Origin: Pseudeuparius sepicola
Taxonomy: Eukaryota > Arthropoda > Insecta > Coleoptera > Anthribidae
Reading direction: 5' to 3'
Length of the DNA stretch: 64,000 bases
Assembly (NCBI GenBank): GCA_963920635.1
Contig: OY987298.1
Location: forward strand, 35,247,787 to 35,311,786
Position 1 is the stretch's first letter; every line of letters begins with the position of its first letter. Shown one piece after another: positions 1-11,800 of this stretch. The notes under the pieces were generated by a model that worked only from the letters and a program-made list of their open reading frames with translations, was not told where the DNA came from and made no database searches. A program made the position numbers and the translations under genes.

Positions 1-231
1 TGATAAGATTTTATTTAAAAAAAATTGTTCAGCCTGTTAGACCAAAATACGAGTCGAACGTTCGAAGATTTACAGGTTATGCGATAATTTTCGTGCGGTG
101 TGTATGTATGCTTTAACCTTCTCAAAAACACAAATAATGAAATCAAAATAAATTTTGTTTATTTAAATGCCTATACATAATATATACTTTCGCCAAACAA
201 ACGTTATATTGACAGTGTCACATGCAAAATA

Positions 232-1583
232 AACTCCTGGGCAAAATTAATGCACCACTTTAATTAAAAAATGTGTTTTTACTGAAAAAGCACAAATAAG
301 CTAGCATAACTCAACAAAACAAAATAAATCCATCTGGGTCAACACTATATAATACCGTGTAGGCCCTCATCTTATCACTGCATTCGTGCATTCATGCGTC
401 GAGGCATGCTTGATATCAAATGTTTAACAAAAGCTTGCGGAATATTCTCCCATTCTTCAATAGCGACATCTATGAGTTGGTTGTGATTAGCAACAGAGTC
501 TACGATATAGAATCTTTTTTTTAGAGTCCCACAGATGCTCTATAGGATTCATGTCAGGACTGTTAGATGGCCACTGTAATAAAGGGATATTAACATCATT
601 TAGGTAGCCAATAACCTGTCTAGCTACAGGGGAACGAACGTTGTCCTGCATGAATAAAAAATTAGGTCCAACAAACGGGGCTAAAGGTATTAGATGTTCG
701 ACAATAATGTTGTCTAAGTAATATTGTGCATTCATAGACCTCGTACGTATAGGAACCAACTCCATACGAGCATCGAAGCAAATTCCTCCCGCAAAACATT
801 TTAGAACCACCACCAAAAGGTACGTTATAGGAGAGATATTGCAGCTGGCAAACCTTTCTCCTCGCCTTCGCCAGACACGCTCACGTCCATCTGAAGCTTT
901 AAGGCTAACTCTAGTTTCAATGGAGAACAGAACTTGTTTCCAATCATTGATGATGCTTCATGTAAACATATTTTAACCGTTCAAGACGATATAGCGATAT
1001 TTCGAATATCTGCTAATTGATTTTTTAGCAGATTGCTGGTGATTCTCCTCTCTCTGAGAGCACGTTTTCTCAAAAAACGATCATCAATTTGATTAGTGCA
1101 ACGTTTTCGCCATTGCCTTGGTCTTCGATGGTACGAGCCCGTCTCATTATGTCGTCTCACCATGCGGCAGATGCTGGAATGATGTCTGCCTAACAAACCA
1201 GCAACATATCCCATTGACTATCCTTCATCTAATCCAGGAGAGTCGATGCTCGCACTGCATCCTCAATGGACAAATTTCTTTGGCGGTTTATTTTCCTTAC
1301 TTGATTTACTCGCAAATGATCTTCCCAACATGCATGTGATAAAAACAATCACAATCGAAAGCTTCTTTGCTTTAATCAGCACTTTTTTAAGAAAATGTTA
1401 ACACAGTTTTAGTCTAAAACGAGGTTTAATACGAATTACTGTCAAAACAAAGTTATGTGATATTATAGTTAACTTAAATAACAACTGTCACTGTCAAACA
1501 AGATCCATGGTCTACTTGTCGAGAAAAAAATATAAAAAATTTCGAGAAAAATATGAGTGGTGCGTTAATTTTGTCCAGGAGTT
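232..1583 (-). mobile_element. Tc1-like (DD34E) DNA transposon, degenerate
   Basis: Inverted termini begin AACTCCTGGGCAAAATTAAT on the left (from 232) and AACTCCTGGACAAAATTAAC read inward from 1583 on the other strand; they match over about 30 bp and sit directly inside TA dinucleotides (230-231 and 1584-1585), the Tc1/mariner target. At 1.35 kb the length is normal for Tc1. The single gene inside is on the minus strand and is broken, so the copy should be dead. Confidence 0.9.
400..1330 (-). pseudogene. Tc1 family DD34E transposase pseudogene
   Basis: Read on the minus strand, the parts of a Tc1 transposase occur in order but in different frames: a helix-turn-helix region (about 1290-981, with GLLGRHHSSICRMVRRH and a basic RRPRQWRKR stretch), a catalytic-core piece (about 960-840, WKQVLFS then ERVWRRRGERF), the second catalytic Asp and final Glu (QDN...SPDMNPIEHLW, 816-487, exactly 34 residues between D and E), and the C-terminal EEWENIPQAF...SMPRRMNA (about 480-400). 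Several frame changes and stops separate them. The first catalytic residue, normally Asp in the FSDE motif, reads Ile (FSIETRV). By known chemistry this copy could not cut DNA. Family assignment is secure; the exact original start is not visible. Confidence 0.9.
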
Positions 1584-1585
1584 TA

Positions 1586-2127
1586 GTTTCACCGTTGATA
1601 TTGTATATCTGCAAATTATGCCCAATTATTTTTAATGGATAGGCCTGTGAGGCCTTAAAGATCAAAATGTCGAGCCGAATTCAACAATTTTATTACCCTG
1701 CAGTCTCATTAATACAAGACTGGAGGCTTGGATCGTTTCCGATTCCTTAGTAGTGACTGGATCGGAAATTTTCCACAGTGTAACAATTAAGTTTGGAATT
1801 AAATAAATAGATACAAAATTAATCTCCAACTTAAAATTAGTTAAAATTATTTATTTAGTCTGGGATCTTCCCACTTGTTACAAAGGTCGTCAAATTGTTG
1901 GTTTTCTTCTACGTGAAAATATATAAGATTCTCTTGACTTTCGAGTTTATTTTTTCTATGTGGTTATATTTCCTTGTTCTTGCATTTCACGAGCTTAATC
2001 TTAGATTACTCTTTTTTTATTCTATATACCAGGGATTTTTCTACACCAGGAAGAAGCTGGTTTATATTGTATATGTTCTGAGTTCGAGGATTTGCAGTTG
2101 GAAGAGTTAATTCTCATTCTGTTTCAG
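1586..2127 (+). other. AT-rich non-coding DNA, probable intron left of the KH exon
   Basis: No gene is seen. The stretch ends in a pyrimidine-rich run and a TTTCAG acceptor (AG at 2126-2127) next to the KH exon. The first half of the KH domain, which should lie upstream, is not present in the window's first 2.1 kb, so the intron probably runs off the left edge. Confidence 0.5.
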
Positions 2128-2274
2128 GAAGAAGAACTTAGGGCTAGTGGCGACCCCAGATTCCAGCACCTCAGCGAAGAACTTCACGTCGAAATCAGCG
2201 CATTCGCCACACCCGCAGAAGCGCACGCTAGAATAGCGTACGCCTTGGCGGAAGTTAGAAGATTTTTGGTTCCG
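2128..2274 (+). CDS. Internal exon of a STAR-family KH RNA-binding protein (Sam68/KHDRBS/QKR58E-like)
   Basis: A 49-codon exon, phase 0 at both ends, bounded by TTTCAG (acceptor) and GTAAGT (donor at 2275-2280), both strong consensus splice sites. It encodes the C-terminal half of a STAR KH domain: EEELR, then GDPRFQHLSEELHVEI, then EAHARIAYALAEVRRFLVP. The GDP...HL...LHV.I spacing and the F-L-V-P end are hallmarks of the Sam68/SLM and insect QKR58E/Kep1 group, nuclear RNA-binding proteins that regulate splicing of target pre-mRNAs. The KH N-terminal half with the GxxG loop and the exon after the KH domain were not found nearby, so flanking introns are long. There are no stops and codon use is richer in GC than the surroundings, as expected for a selected exon. 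The exact member (Kep1, QKR58E-1/2/3 or a Sam68 orthologue) cannot be decided from 49 residues. Gene direction is left to right. Confidence 0.9.
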
Positions 2275-2474
2275 GTAAGTTGTTTTCATTTTCAGTGCTG
2301 AAACATTCCCTTAGAAATTGATTAAAATAACATCAAATCAATAAAATTTTGTAATATATATTAAAACAAGACTATACCTACTTTATAGCCAAGAGCCAAT
2401 AAAATGAACACAATATATCTAGTACGTACTGTTCTGAAAACTCATATAATTGCAACTAAATATTCATTACCTAC

Positions 2475-3933
2475 CATAGGGGGGGGGGGGGGCAAGGGGC
2501 TGCACGTGCCCCCCCTGGAGATTCTCAAAATCCCTTCGCGTTATATTTTATATTATTATAGTTGAGGAAAAGATTATTTTCATATCCTTCCAGGTATACA
2601 GGGTGTCCCGAAATTATCCTGCCATAATTTACCAGCGTGTTCTACGACCTAAAAAAAAATGAAAAAAGTTCCTATAAACATCTTCGGGGCAGTTTCACAA
2701 ACGGTTTTTTCCAAATTTTTCCAGAACGAACAAAGGCAACATTCTGAAATTTGGTATGTGATGTACCTGTACCTGTGAGATTTGACATTTGCCGGGGTAG
2801 CGATAGTTAGACATTCTTAATCATAGGCGTCCTAAATGGGGGATTAAGTGGTTAAAAATATCCTAAATTTTTTGTGTGTACTTTTTCGGGGTATTCTACG
2901 AAAAAATGGTGCTCTTGTTGAACTTTGATAGCGTGCACTGTTTTCGAGTAAAATCGTATAATATATTTTTTTTGCAGAGGGCCATGAAAATTCGTATTAG
3001 AAATTAGCCTGACATATTTTACCAGCGTGTTCTGTGACCCAAAAAATAAAAAAGTTTCTATAAACATGGCCTCAAAAATGAAATTTGGTATGTGACATAC
3101 CTGGGAGAATAAATCTTGAAAAAGCGCACAAAAAAAAATAGGATAATTTTAACCCCCCCCCTTATTTGGGGCGCGGTAAACGTCAAATCTCACACACCTA
3201 ATTTCATAATTTTATCTTTCTTCGTTCTGGAAATATTTAGAAAAAACCGTTTGCCAAATTGTCCATTTCGGGGGCTATAGCCCCCTTAGGGGACTTTTTT
3301 GAGGCCAGGTTTATAGAAAATTTTTTAATTTTTTTGTATCAAAAAACGTGGTGGTAGATTATGGCAGGCTAATTTCTAATGGGCATTTTCATGGCACTCT
3401 GCAAAAAATTTTCAAAACGAGTTTACTCGAAAACGATGTATGCTATCGAAGTTCAACAATAGCACCTTTTCTTCGTAGAATACCTTCATCTTTCATAATT
3501 TTGCCCATTTGGGACGCCTATGATTAAGAATGTCTAACTATCACTACCTCGGTAAATGTCAAATCTCACAGGAACATCACAAACCAAATTGCAGAATTTT
3601 ATCTTTGTTCGTTCTGGAAAAATTTTGAAAAAACCCTTTGTGAAACTGCCCCTTTCGGTGGCTATAGCCCCATTAGGGGGCATTTTTGAAGCCATGTTTA
3701 TAGAAACTTTTTTAATTTTTTTAGGTCGTAGAACACGCTGGTAAATTATGGCAGGCTAATTTCGGGACACCCTGTATAAAACAAACCCCTGAAATATTTT
3801 ATACAAAATTTAACTGGGCCACAATCACATAAACCAATTATCGATTCAGAGCTAGGTAGTTCTAAAAAGAACAAGGTTAGATGAGATAATTTTGCCCCCC
3901 CCCCCCCTAAAATATTTTCTATGGGCGCCCTTG
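2475..3933. mobile_element. Non-autonomous hAT-type element (8-bp duplication TTACCTAC), host of a nested palindrome
   Basis: The 8-mer TTACCTAC occurs exactly at 2467-2474 and 3934-3941. The right end reads inward CAAGGGCGCCCATAG followed by a long G tract. The left end begins CATAGGGGGG, as if the first nine or so bases after the initial C were lost. G-rich CA...GGGCG termini and 8-bp duplications are typical of hAT elements. Without the inserted 2599-3774 palindrome only about 280 bp remain, so it carries no gene. Confidence 0.75.
2599..3774. mobile_element. 1.18-kb full-length palindromic element, CAGGGTGTCCCG ends
   Basis: The left end CAGGGTGTCCCGAAATTA is mirrored at 3757-3774, with TA on both sides. 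The two arms (about 580 bp each) match, diverged, along nearly the whole element and meet near 3180-3190. The first ~100 bp of each arm is partly repeated inside the arm (near 3000-3090 and 3290-3380, ACCAGCGTGTTCT). No credible ORF. A foldback-type MITE of Tc1/mariner style (TA target), inserted in the hAT remnant. Confidence 0.85.
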
Positions 3934-3957
3934 TTACCTACGTATTCAAAAACTTAC

Positions 3958-4327
3958 CTATACTAAAATCAAGTACCTAACTCTTACGCCTGGCGTAAAT
4001 AAAAGCAAGTGTTCGAAGTCGTTCCGAGAAAATAAGGCGATTGGTCAATAGGCCATAAAATATCAGCGCGTCTGGCATCAGGGATGTACTCGATAGCAAA
4101 AGCGTATTTGTTGTTGTTTTCGGCTATTTAGACACTGCCACTGAATAATTGTATCGATGTTTTGACTCATTTTAATTAAGCCAATAATATTTTCCGAAAT
4201 ATTTTGACGTAAACAAATGCAAAAGTAAAATTAAATAAAGGTCGTGCCTCAGTGCGGCTCTGGCGAAAATCTCAACGCACACGTTCTTGTTTACGTCAGG
4301 CGTAAGAGTTATTTGGTTTTAGTGTAG
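3958..4327. mobile_element. Small inverted-repeat element (~370 bp)
   Basis: The left end CTATACTAAAATCAAG and the right end (read inward CTACACTAAAACCAAA) continue into a shared AACTCTTACGCCTG motif near each end (about 3978 and 4300). Arms about 45 bp; no ORF. Target duplication not clear, so the family is open. Confidence 0.6.
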
Positions 4328-6232
4328 TTCAGTGTGTTCCACTGGCAGGGCTGGTGGGGCTTGGTTATGCCACTGGCTAGTATACCCTCGAAAAAGTTGT
4401 CGTGAAGATCAATGTTGGTGGTATACAGGTATCATGGGACCACACATATAAAATTGAAAATATTTACATCCGCAACCGCAAAATTAACGGATTGTCGGTA
4501 TAGGTTCTGCATACGCGAATTTGTATCAACACCGAAACCGGCGGCAAAGCCCTATTGATGCCCCGGGAAACATTGGGGGCGAAAGCAAACTCAAAATATT
4601 TGCCGATTTTGAAAACAGGGCCGCGCACTGCGGCACACTTCAAAGCTGCGAGCGTTATAGCTGTGGGCGCTTGTTTCAATTTATTCACAAATTCGACAAC
4701 CAAGAGAGCCACTCAAATTTTTGACGCTCCCTCTCTTGAATTTATCAAAGGGCCCTTCATTTTTTGCTATCATATCAAAGCTGGCGGTGTATACTTATCT
4801 AATTAAAAATCCGTTGCTAATTTAGATTGCTGCAATGCGAATATTATATCACACCAAACAATGTCCCCTGAACTTCAAGACTTATTACAAATTTTCGTTT
4901 TGTTGTACAACCTATAGTGAAAATAGTGAGTCATTTTCTGCATAATACAACAACAACTCTCACACATATTTCATTAATAAAAGAAAACATCCAATAACTG
5001 GAACATACATTACTTTTTATTGATTTGATTTAGAATTTTTAATTCATAAGTCTAGGACCCGATATGATTTATAAGTTTTTGGACTGAATCAATTCTGACT
5101 TGACCGAGAGAATCCCCATACCCTAACTTTTTCGAAAGCGCTATTTTGCCTAGAAAGATCACGAGTATAAATTGGTCTCTTTATTTTCTGATAAAATCCC
5201 GAGAGCAAAGAGATAAGCGATAATTCCCAAAAGCATTTCTCGCTAGCAATTCTATATAATGATTGTTTGTTTCTTTAACAAATGGGTTACCCGATTGGAC
5301 ACTAAGTGAGAGAAATAATCTATAGAAAAAATACAATTAATATATTTTTTTCAATACGAATTATCGAGTTTGAACTTGAAATTATGTTTCTGAAAGTTGC
5401 CCTTCCATATGCTTTTGTAGCTTTGGTTTTGAAATCAGAATTTTGATGTTTTGGCAATTCTCAAGATATCTAATATTTTAGTTAGAAATGATGCAGGCAA
5501 TGTTTGTGTTTAAAAATTGGAACAGGATGCTACATAAATTTATACCTATCTTACCCTATATTTTCCCAGTCCGCGAACAAAAGGTAACTTGCTTGAAGTT
5601 TCCGAGACGGTAACACAATCTGGCCTTATAAATATGTACGGCTTAATTCCGGGTTTTACAAACTCTGCGGAGAGTCTACAGACTGTTTTCAAGACGTGTC
5701 TGATTTCCCTTTAAAAACCTTCCCGGAAAATTATTATAATTCCATTTTTTGAACCGCGGCTCTTCTGAAACTTTGAAATAAAATTGCATATTAATATAAC
5801 TGCTCAGGTATTTTCCTTTCAGTGGGGTGTGTTGGATTTCATTTTTTAGGGACGCTAATCCTAGCAGATTATCTCTATAGTAAATGAGAGAGGGAGGGAA
5901 TTTCTGAGTTAATTTCGTTGGTAATTTGTTTTCCTTTTATTTGGCATTCCGTACTTAAGCTGAAATGGACTATACAGGCCCAAGGGGAGAAGAGGCTAAA
6001 AGGTAATTTAAATTGATATTTTTTGTAAACAATCGGGAAGGAGATTTGAATATGAAATCTAAAATTTTCCTTACAACAATAATTTTTTTAACTCAAAGAA
6101 GCTAGAAATTTTCCTCTCAAAGAAGCTAGAAATTTTCTCGATTGCATGCCTTACTCTTCTTACTCGATGATGCAACTATGAAATGGCCGTATTTAGCGTT
6201 CATCCATCTTCGGTCTTCGTCCGCTTAGTGTA
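4328..6232. other. Non-coding, no gene recognised
   Basis: AT-rich sequence. About 4530-4700 is markedly richer in GC (for example CCGGCGGCAAAGCCC), which could be an exon-free conserved element, but overlapping short ORFs on both strands there show no recognisable motif. 5129-5192 is a short copy of a sequence also present near 53660-53726. Confidence 0.4.
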
Positions 6233-6236
6233 ACCG

Positions 6237-6690
6237 CACCTTGATTAATTTGTCGGGGGTAAAATCATAAGTACCGGAAATGTTATCGATAAAATTTTTG
6301 GAAGGGCTTGTGAAAACTTTCCGGTACGTGTATAGGTTTTGTGAAGATTTTTTTTTCAGCAATGCGATTCCTGTATATTTATATCTCCAAAACAATCTAT
6401 ATATTTTGAACGAGTTTTCTGTTTGGAATAATCGGCTGAAACGTCCGAATAAATAAACCAACATGACGCTTGGATGTCCGTCCCAGAGGCAGGCGCGATT
6501 ATTTCACTGGCTTATTTTCTGAATGTAAATAAATATATGAATTTAAACAGAAGTCTAATATAAGCAGTTTAGCAATGTACAAATTATATAAATTCATACA
6601 GTGTCTACTAATAACGCAATATAATTTTCAGCTGCATACTTATTCTTTAGCAAGTCGGTGCAGATCAGCGGTTGCTTAGTAACGAATTGA
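6237..6690 (+). repeat. Dispersed repeat, copy 1 (partner 53636-54245)
   Basis: Shares long ordered blocks with 53636-54245 in the same orientation, including ACCGGAAATGTTATCGATAA, ATTTTGAACGAGTTT, ACATGACGCTTGGAT and TTATTTTCTGAATGT. No coding content. It may be a Helitron or other gene-less element (see the palindrome at 54256-54305). Confidence 0.65.
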
Positions 6691-6727
6691 TAAACTCCTT
6701 TGAGATGTTACCGCTTTGGTATTAGTC

Positions 6728-7903
6728 CAAGAGCCGACCGCATGATTTCAACTCTCATAAGCTTATACCTAGAATAAGATGTTATGTAAAATGTAGAGAG
6801 TAGGTATATTTCTTTACTTTGCGCGAGTATAGGTTGCCTCAGATAATATGGGCCCGATCATTGTTATTTAAAAAAAGTTGTGGATAATTTTTAATTACAA
6901 CCCGTCCCACGAACATATTTACTACTTTGTCGCAAAAGTCTTTTGGCAAATTCGAAAAGTGCCGTTCTAAAAATCGAAGAAGATGGTAAATTTCTTAATT
7001 GGGTCTTGTACTTTCCTCCAGTACCAAAAGAAACTTCGAAAATCCGATATTTAACCAAATTTCCCGACTCCCGATTTCCAAGTTTCGAGAAACGGGACGG
7101 CTGTAGAATTAGCGAAATTGACGGGAAATCCTGAGAAACCGCTCTTATAAATCGCTTTTTTTTATCATTTTTTAATTTTTCGGGGCACCGGAAGCATCTG
7201 CACCTCACCTGAAGACTTGAGGGAAGCTTTAGAAATTCTTCCCCAGAGCACCGAGCCGAAATAACTTAGCTGTAGCTCGGCGAAAAAGGGCAATTTCTGA
7301 CAGTTTACGGACTTTGGCTTTTAGGTGACTGGAAATGCCGGCCAATCACGTGAAAAAGATGCGTCCCACCTGTGTTGGTCGTTTTTCTGCCGAAAATCCT
7401 TAATAACTCGAAAACGAGAAATAATTTACATGAAAGTTTCTTTAAATATGTTGACCCGTTCTCCAGCCGTCAGATCTCCAGAAAAACGCGTTTGAAAAAA
7501 AATTTTCCTGTGCATCAAGCGGTATATGGCACTGGCTGTATAGCGGGACTTCGCATTCGCACACAACTCGCGTCCCCGAGGTCCAGACTTGCCCCCGTCT
7601 TTCGCGCCGTATTTAACAGCGGAGGATTTTCTTTGCCCCGAAAATACGCCTATCGGATTTCTAAAAGACCAAGGGACCCTTTTTTTATTGTTGCTCCATG
7701 GGCCTTCTTTCCTATTTTGTTATGTAATTATAATCATGTAGATTTGAGAGTAGATTTGCCTAAAAATTGACCGCAACTTCTTTAAATAACAAATTGAGTC
7801 AACCTACTCGCTTCAAGTAAAGAAATATACTTTCTACATTTTACACAACATCTTATTTTATAAGATTATGAGAGTTGAAATCATGCAGCCGTCTCTCGTA
7901 CTA
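6728..7903. mobile_element. Inverted-repeat (foldback) element, about 1.18 kb
   Basis: 6733-6900 and 7745-7897 are inverted copies of each other (shared blocks GCATGATTTCAACTCTCATA, AAGATGTT, GTAAAATGTAGA, ATATTTCTTTACTT). The interior 6900-7745 is unique and has no convincing gene. Exact ends and target duplication were not resolved. Confidence 0.7.
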
Positions 7904-8254
7904 TATTTCCGAACGAAATTTATCTCTAGCAAAGGCATTGAAAGCAAAATCGCGGGCTCTTCATCCAAAATGACAAAATATATTTATTCTTTACAATAAA
8001 CCAATATTTCGGCCATAATTATAGCCTTTGTCAGGGCTAACAAAAATATTAGGAAAAGTATATTTCATCTAAGATTTGTTTTTATACTTAATACTGAACT
8101 GAATTTTAATTAATTATAATTGTACGTAAAATATTAATATCCAAGTATAAAGCATTTGATATAAAACATACTCGAAATTTTGTATAGTTAAAAATTTTTA
8201 TTAGCTACAATCAACATTTTCCTTTTACTCTTGTAAGTTATAATTATAATTCAA

Positions 8255-9733
8255 ATGGAAATTCTGGACAAAATCAACAAAATTATTTTTTTTTCTAAAT
8301 TAAAAGATAAAATTCCACTAATGTCTGAATCTAATGTTATTGATTCGATCCCTTGTAATTATTGTAATATGAAATACATAGACCAAACTTCCCAAAATAC
8401 AGGGTGTCTACTTTTAAGTGTACACAAATCAATAAAAAATGTATTTTGCGAGATATTTTCAAAAACCTTTTTTTGTTCGAAAGGTCCTCAAAAAACGCTT
8501 CTTTTGACGTGTTTACTTTTGTCAAAATGCAAATCCAGGGACGGCTACGATTTTTTTTATGCCCCGATTTTCACAAAAACCATTTAGCGATTTTTTTTTA
8601 TTTAAAATCTGACCCCACAGCGTTAATCTGAACACCCAAAAACTCCTATATACCAAATTTGAATAAAAAATATACAGGGAGTTCTATTCTGCAGGGTGTC
8701 AAAGTTGAAACTTTATACGGATCATGAGTGCTGTGGAATCATTGAAAAAATATTGATAAACACAAAAGTAATGTATTTCTTTACAAAATGCCAACTAACA
8801 AATAAAAACAATTTAAATTATTGGACCTTACTCAACAAAGTCACTGTCTAAGATGATACATTTTCTGTGCGTTTCTTGTTGTGTCACACCAGCCACCTTA
8901 ACTGATATGGACTTACTGACTGGCAGACTTCTGTATTTTTTAGATTTAGTTCGTTTAGAGTGTGTAGAGCGGTTTTGATATACTCGATTTTTGACCAGTA
9001 TAAAGTTCCAAAAATTCAGTAAATTCAGTAAATTCAGAACACTCTGTATATTTTGTATTGGATCTTTGCACACCAACACCTTGAGTGGTCCTATTGACCA
9101 TTCAACTGTTTTGAGGGGATTCCATGGCACTCTTGACTTGGCAGATGCCTTTAAAATTTCTATTTTTCTCAACTTTGACACCCTGCAGAATGGAACTCCC
9201 TGTATATTTTTTATTCAAATTTGGTAGATAGGGGTTTCTGGGTGTTCTGATTAACGCTGTGGGGTCAGATTTTAAATAAAAAATCGCTAAATGGTTTTCG
9301 TAAAAATCGGGGGTATAAAAAAATCGCAGCCGGCCCTGGATTTGCATTTTGAAAATGGCAGGAAGGTCAAAAGAAGCGGTTTTTGAACGCCTTTCGAACA
9401 AAAAAGGTTTTTGAAAATATCTCACAAAATACATTTTTTATCGATTTGTATACACTTAAAAGTAGACATGTAATAGAATCTTTGGACACAAAAGTTTTGT
9501 TAGACTAAGTATTGATGTCCTCTGCTCTTTCTGAACATATAAATATCACAAACCATTATGCAAATTTCAGCAATGCTAAAATTTTACAAAGAGACAAAAA
9601 CCTGAGCGATTATTTCTTGAGATGGTTGAAATTAATACCTAAAGAAAATTATCCAATGAACAAAATATCTGATATAAAAGATCTAAGTTGCATTTACTTT
9701 TACATTTTACTTTTGATGAAAAACAATCCATAA
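8255..9733 (+). pseudogene. Penelope-like GIY-YIG endonuclease fragment, split by a transposon
   Basis: Two pieces in the same direction. Piece one (8255-8398) encodes FSKLKDKIPLMSESN, then IPCNYCNMKYIDQTSQN, matching the PLE endonuclease core Y-x-I-x-C-x-x-C-x-x-x-Y-I-G-Q-T. Here the first Tyr and the Gly of YIG are changed (VID for VVY, YID for YIG), so the nuclease would be impaired. Piece two (9471-9733) encodes SSALSEHINITNHYANF, an NAKIL block and a C-terminal NKISDIKDLSCIY block, the usual downstream part with its His. The 8400-9470 palindrome lies exactly between. If it is skipped, with one TA kept, the reading frame passes from one piece into the other. PLE reverse-transcriptase sequence upstream is missing. 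Confidence 0.8.
8400..9470. mobile_element. 1.07-kb palindromic element inserted in PLE1
   Basis: Ends are CAGGGTGTCTACTTTTAAGT on the left and a slightly shortened inverse on the right (ACTTAAAAGTAGACATG), both next to TA (8398-8399, 9471-9472). Arms of about 300 bp contain a second terminus-like block, TACAGGGAGTTC (about 8680 and 9205). The core (about 8700-9180) is shared with 17288-18707 and 63326-64000. A minus-strand ORF at 8828-9181 is an effect of the repeat and not a recognised gene. Confidence 0.85.
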
Positions 9734-10643
9734 TTAGGTACATATCATTATAAGCCTCTTTTTTCATTTTTTTTAAATGAAGTCATTCCTGCAAAATTAT
9801 TTTATATCGCCAATGAATTTATCAAGATTTTGTTTCTGAAATTGATGACATGCTTATTATTTATCAAATTAAAGGTGGGTTTGTGCAAGACAATTTAACG
9901 TAATTTAATATTAACTTAACGTAACGTAATGTAAGAGTTTAGTATACCGTTTATGCAAGGATTATTTAATAACTTAAGTCTACGCAAAAACAGGGGAATA
10001 TCAAAATCAAATTTTTGTACGAAATATATTAGTCCTCGATTTCAACATCGGAGTCCCCCCCCTGGACAACGTAAGACTTCGCCCCTCAGCACAAAAATAC
10101 AAAACCTAACCCATAACCATCCTATATAATAAATTATAATAAACAACCAGTGCTAGGGAGTTTTTGCGTTCTCACTATAGTTGTGAGTTTGTTTCTTACT
10201 GTTGGCAATGGAATTCCGCATGCGCAAACTGAGATTTTCTTTAATTTTACCGCAAAAGTTAAAAGTTGGTTAACTTTTACGTTAAGTTACCTTAAATTAT
10301 GCTGCATAAACACTCCCATTAAATAACATATTTATATATTTTACTTCTCTCTTACGTTAAAGTTAAATTACGTTAAATTGGCTTGCATAAACCTATCTTA
10401 GGTAATGTTTTCTAACTTTTTTGACAAATAACTTGAAATCCTGTAGTTTTTATTTATTGTCATTAAAATTATATAAAATTTATTATTAATATTTTACCTA
10501 CAATCATAACTAATTAATATTCAACTCAATAGTAAGTCTAAAAACAAATCTTAGATGAAATACTTTACCTAATATTTTTGAACCCTGATAATTATTATGG
10601 CCGAAAGCTTGGTAAACAATAAATATATTGTGTCATTGTGGCT

Positions 10644-11800
10644 GAAAGACCTGTAATCTTGCTGTCATCAATACCTTTGCTTTCACCAAAACCAAGTAGG
10701 TACCTACAGCTGTGATTTAGAAAATAATTTTTTATTATGAAAGGAGAAACCTTATTGGATACAGCAGTATGATGACAACAGCCACTTTAAAACTCACAAC
10801 TTGTTGAACGAAGAAGAATGTATCTATTTGAGTATTCTTTACCGCTTACGGCAAAGTATCTTTTAAGGATTAAAATGTTAACTCGTCCACTCAGAGTTGA
10901 GTGGCACGGAAAAAGCCCGCAAGTATTTCCAAATCCCCTCTCTTAAAAAGCCAATAGCCCAGTTTGTAACTCTTCGGTCCTTTGCGCACAAATGGCCGTC
11001 CAAAATATACAATTTAAGTTCTCTGGAATAAATTTTCGGCGAAGTTTGCTTCGCCTAGCAGACCGAGAGGCCGAAACTTTCAGTCCATCAACAAACTGAA
11101 GTTGCTATAAACTTCTCTGTTTGGTTGCAGCTTTGTTAGCCATCGACACCGCATCGAAACCGCGCGGTCTTGGTGTTCAGGTTCGGAGTGACAGAGAAGT
11201 TTATTTCTGGGTTAGGTTATATTCGTAATTTTTTAGACGAAATTGAGCGGGAATTTGTTCAAAGTATATAACTTAGTGTAAAGGTATATTTCTAAGTAAG
11301 TAAGTATATGGTTGAAGTCAGGGGAAACTGAAGACACTAAAGCCATTTTCTTGAGATTATTGGATTCTGCTCCCACATTTGGCAACGTTGCGTCCGTGGG
11401 TCACTTCGTCCGGCACCGTCGTATCATTGCGTCGGTGCCGCTTTGTCCCCCGGCCTGAGCTTGTTTGTTAAATGTATTTTGGGTAATATTGCTCCAAAAG
11501 TCTCAAAAAAATTACACCTTCGGTTTCGTCTGATTTCAACTGTAAGATTATTTATTGCGTTGATAGATCAAATGATGATAAAACTAAAACAACAGAATTT
11601 TGTTTTTATCTTTTTCTTAGAATGAAAACCAAAAATCAAAATAGATCAATTATTTTCCATTCTGAGCAACTTTTTTTAGTAATATTTTGCGGTATTTTCA
11701 AAAGAAAAGAGTATTTTCTAAATTGTCAGGACCCTGATTTGCAAAAACTAATACAAACCTGCCTAAAATTAAAATTATTTTCCAAAATATTAAATATAAC
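10644..11800. other. Non-coding, no gene recognised
   Basis: Unique-looking DNA. 11040-11200 and 11390-11450 are richer in GC than the surroundings. Short ORFs at 11443-11807 show no known motif. Several TA-rich blocks near 9900-10390 (ACGTAA/TTAACG words) are low-complexity. Confidence 0.35.

Larger units (their letters stand above)
7975..10643 (+). mobile_element. Penelope-like retroelement (PLE1) flanked by inverted terminal repeats
   Basis: Roughly 215-240 bp at 7975-8215 reappears inverted at about 10430-10643 (shared blocks AAAAACAAATCTTAGATGAA and CCTAATATTTTTG, then a CCCTGA...GGCCGAAA motif). Between them lies a GIY-YIG endonuclease fragment typical of Penelope-like elements. PLEs are known for terminal repeats in either orientation that carry hammerhead ribozymes; here the candidate motif (8003-8036 on -, 10582-10606 on +) has lost a core base. 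No reverse-transcriptase domain is left, so the copy is defective. It hosts the palindrome at 8400-9470. Confidence 0.75.

Noticed and set aside
4464..4806. Overlapping ORFs of 67-83 codons on both strands
   Set aside because: GC-rich patch open in several frames; no splice sites, domain or repeat support.
8828..9181. Minus-strand 117-codon ORF similar to the ORF at 63764-63949
   Set aside because: The similarity follows the shared DNA of the palindromic elements; the third copy (17288-18707) has stops in the same frame, so no protein-level constraint is evident.
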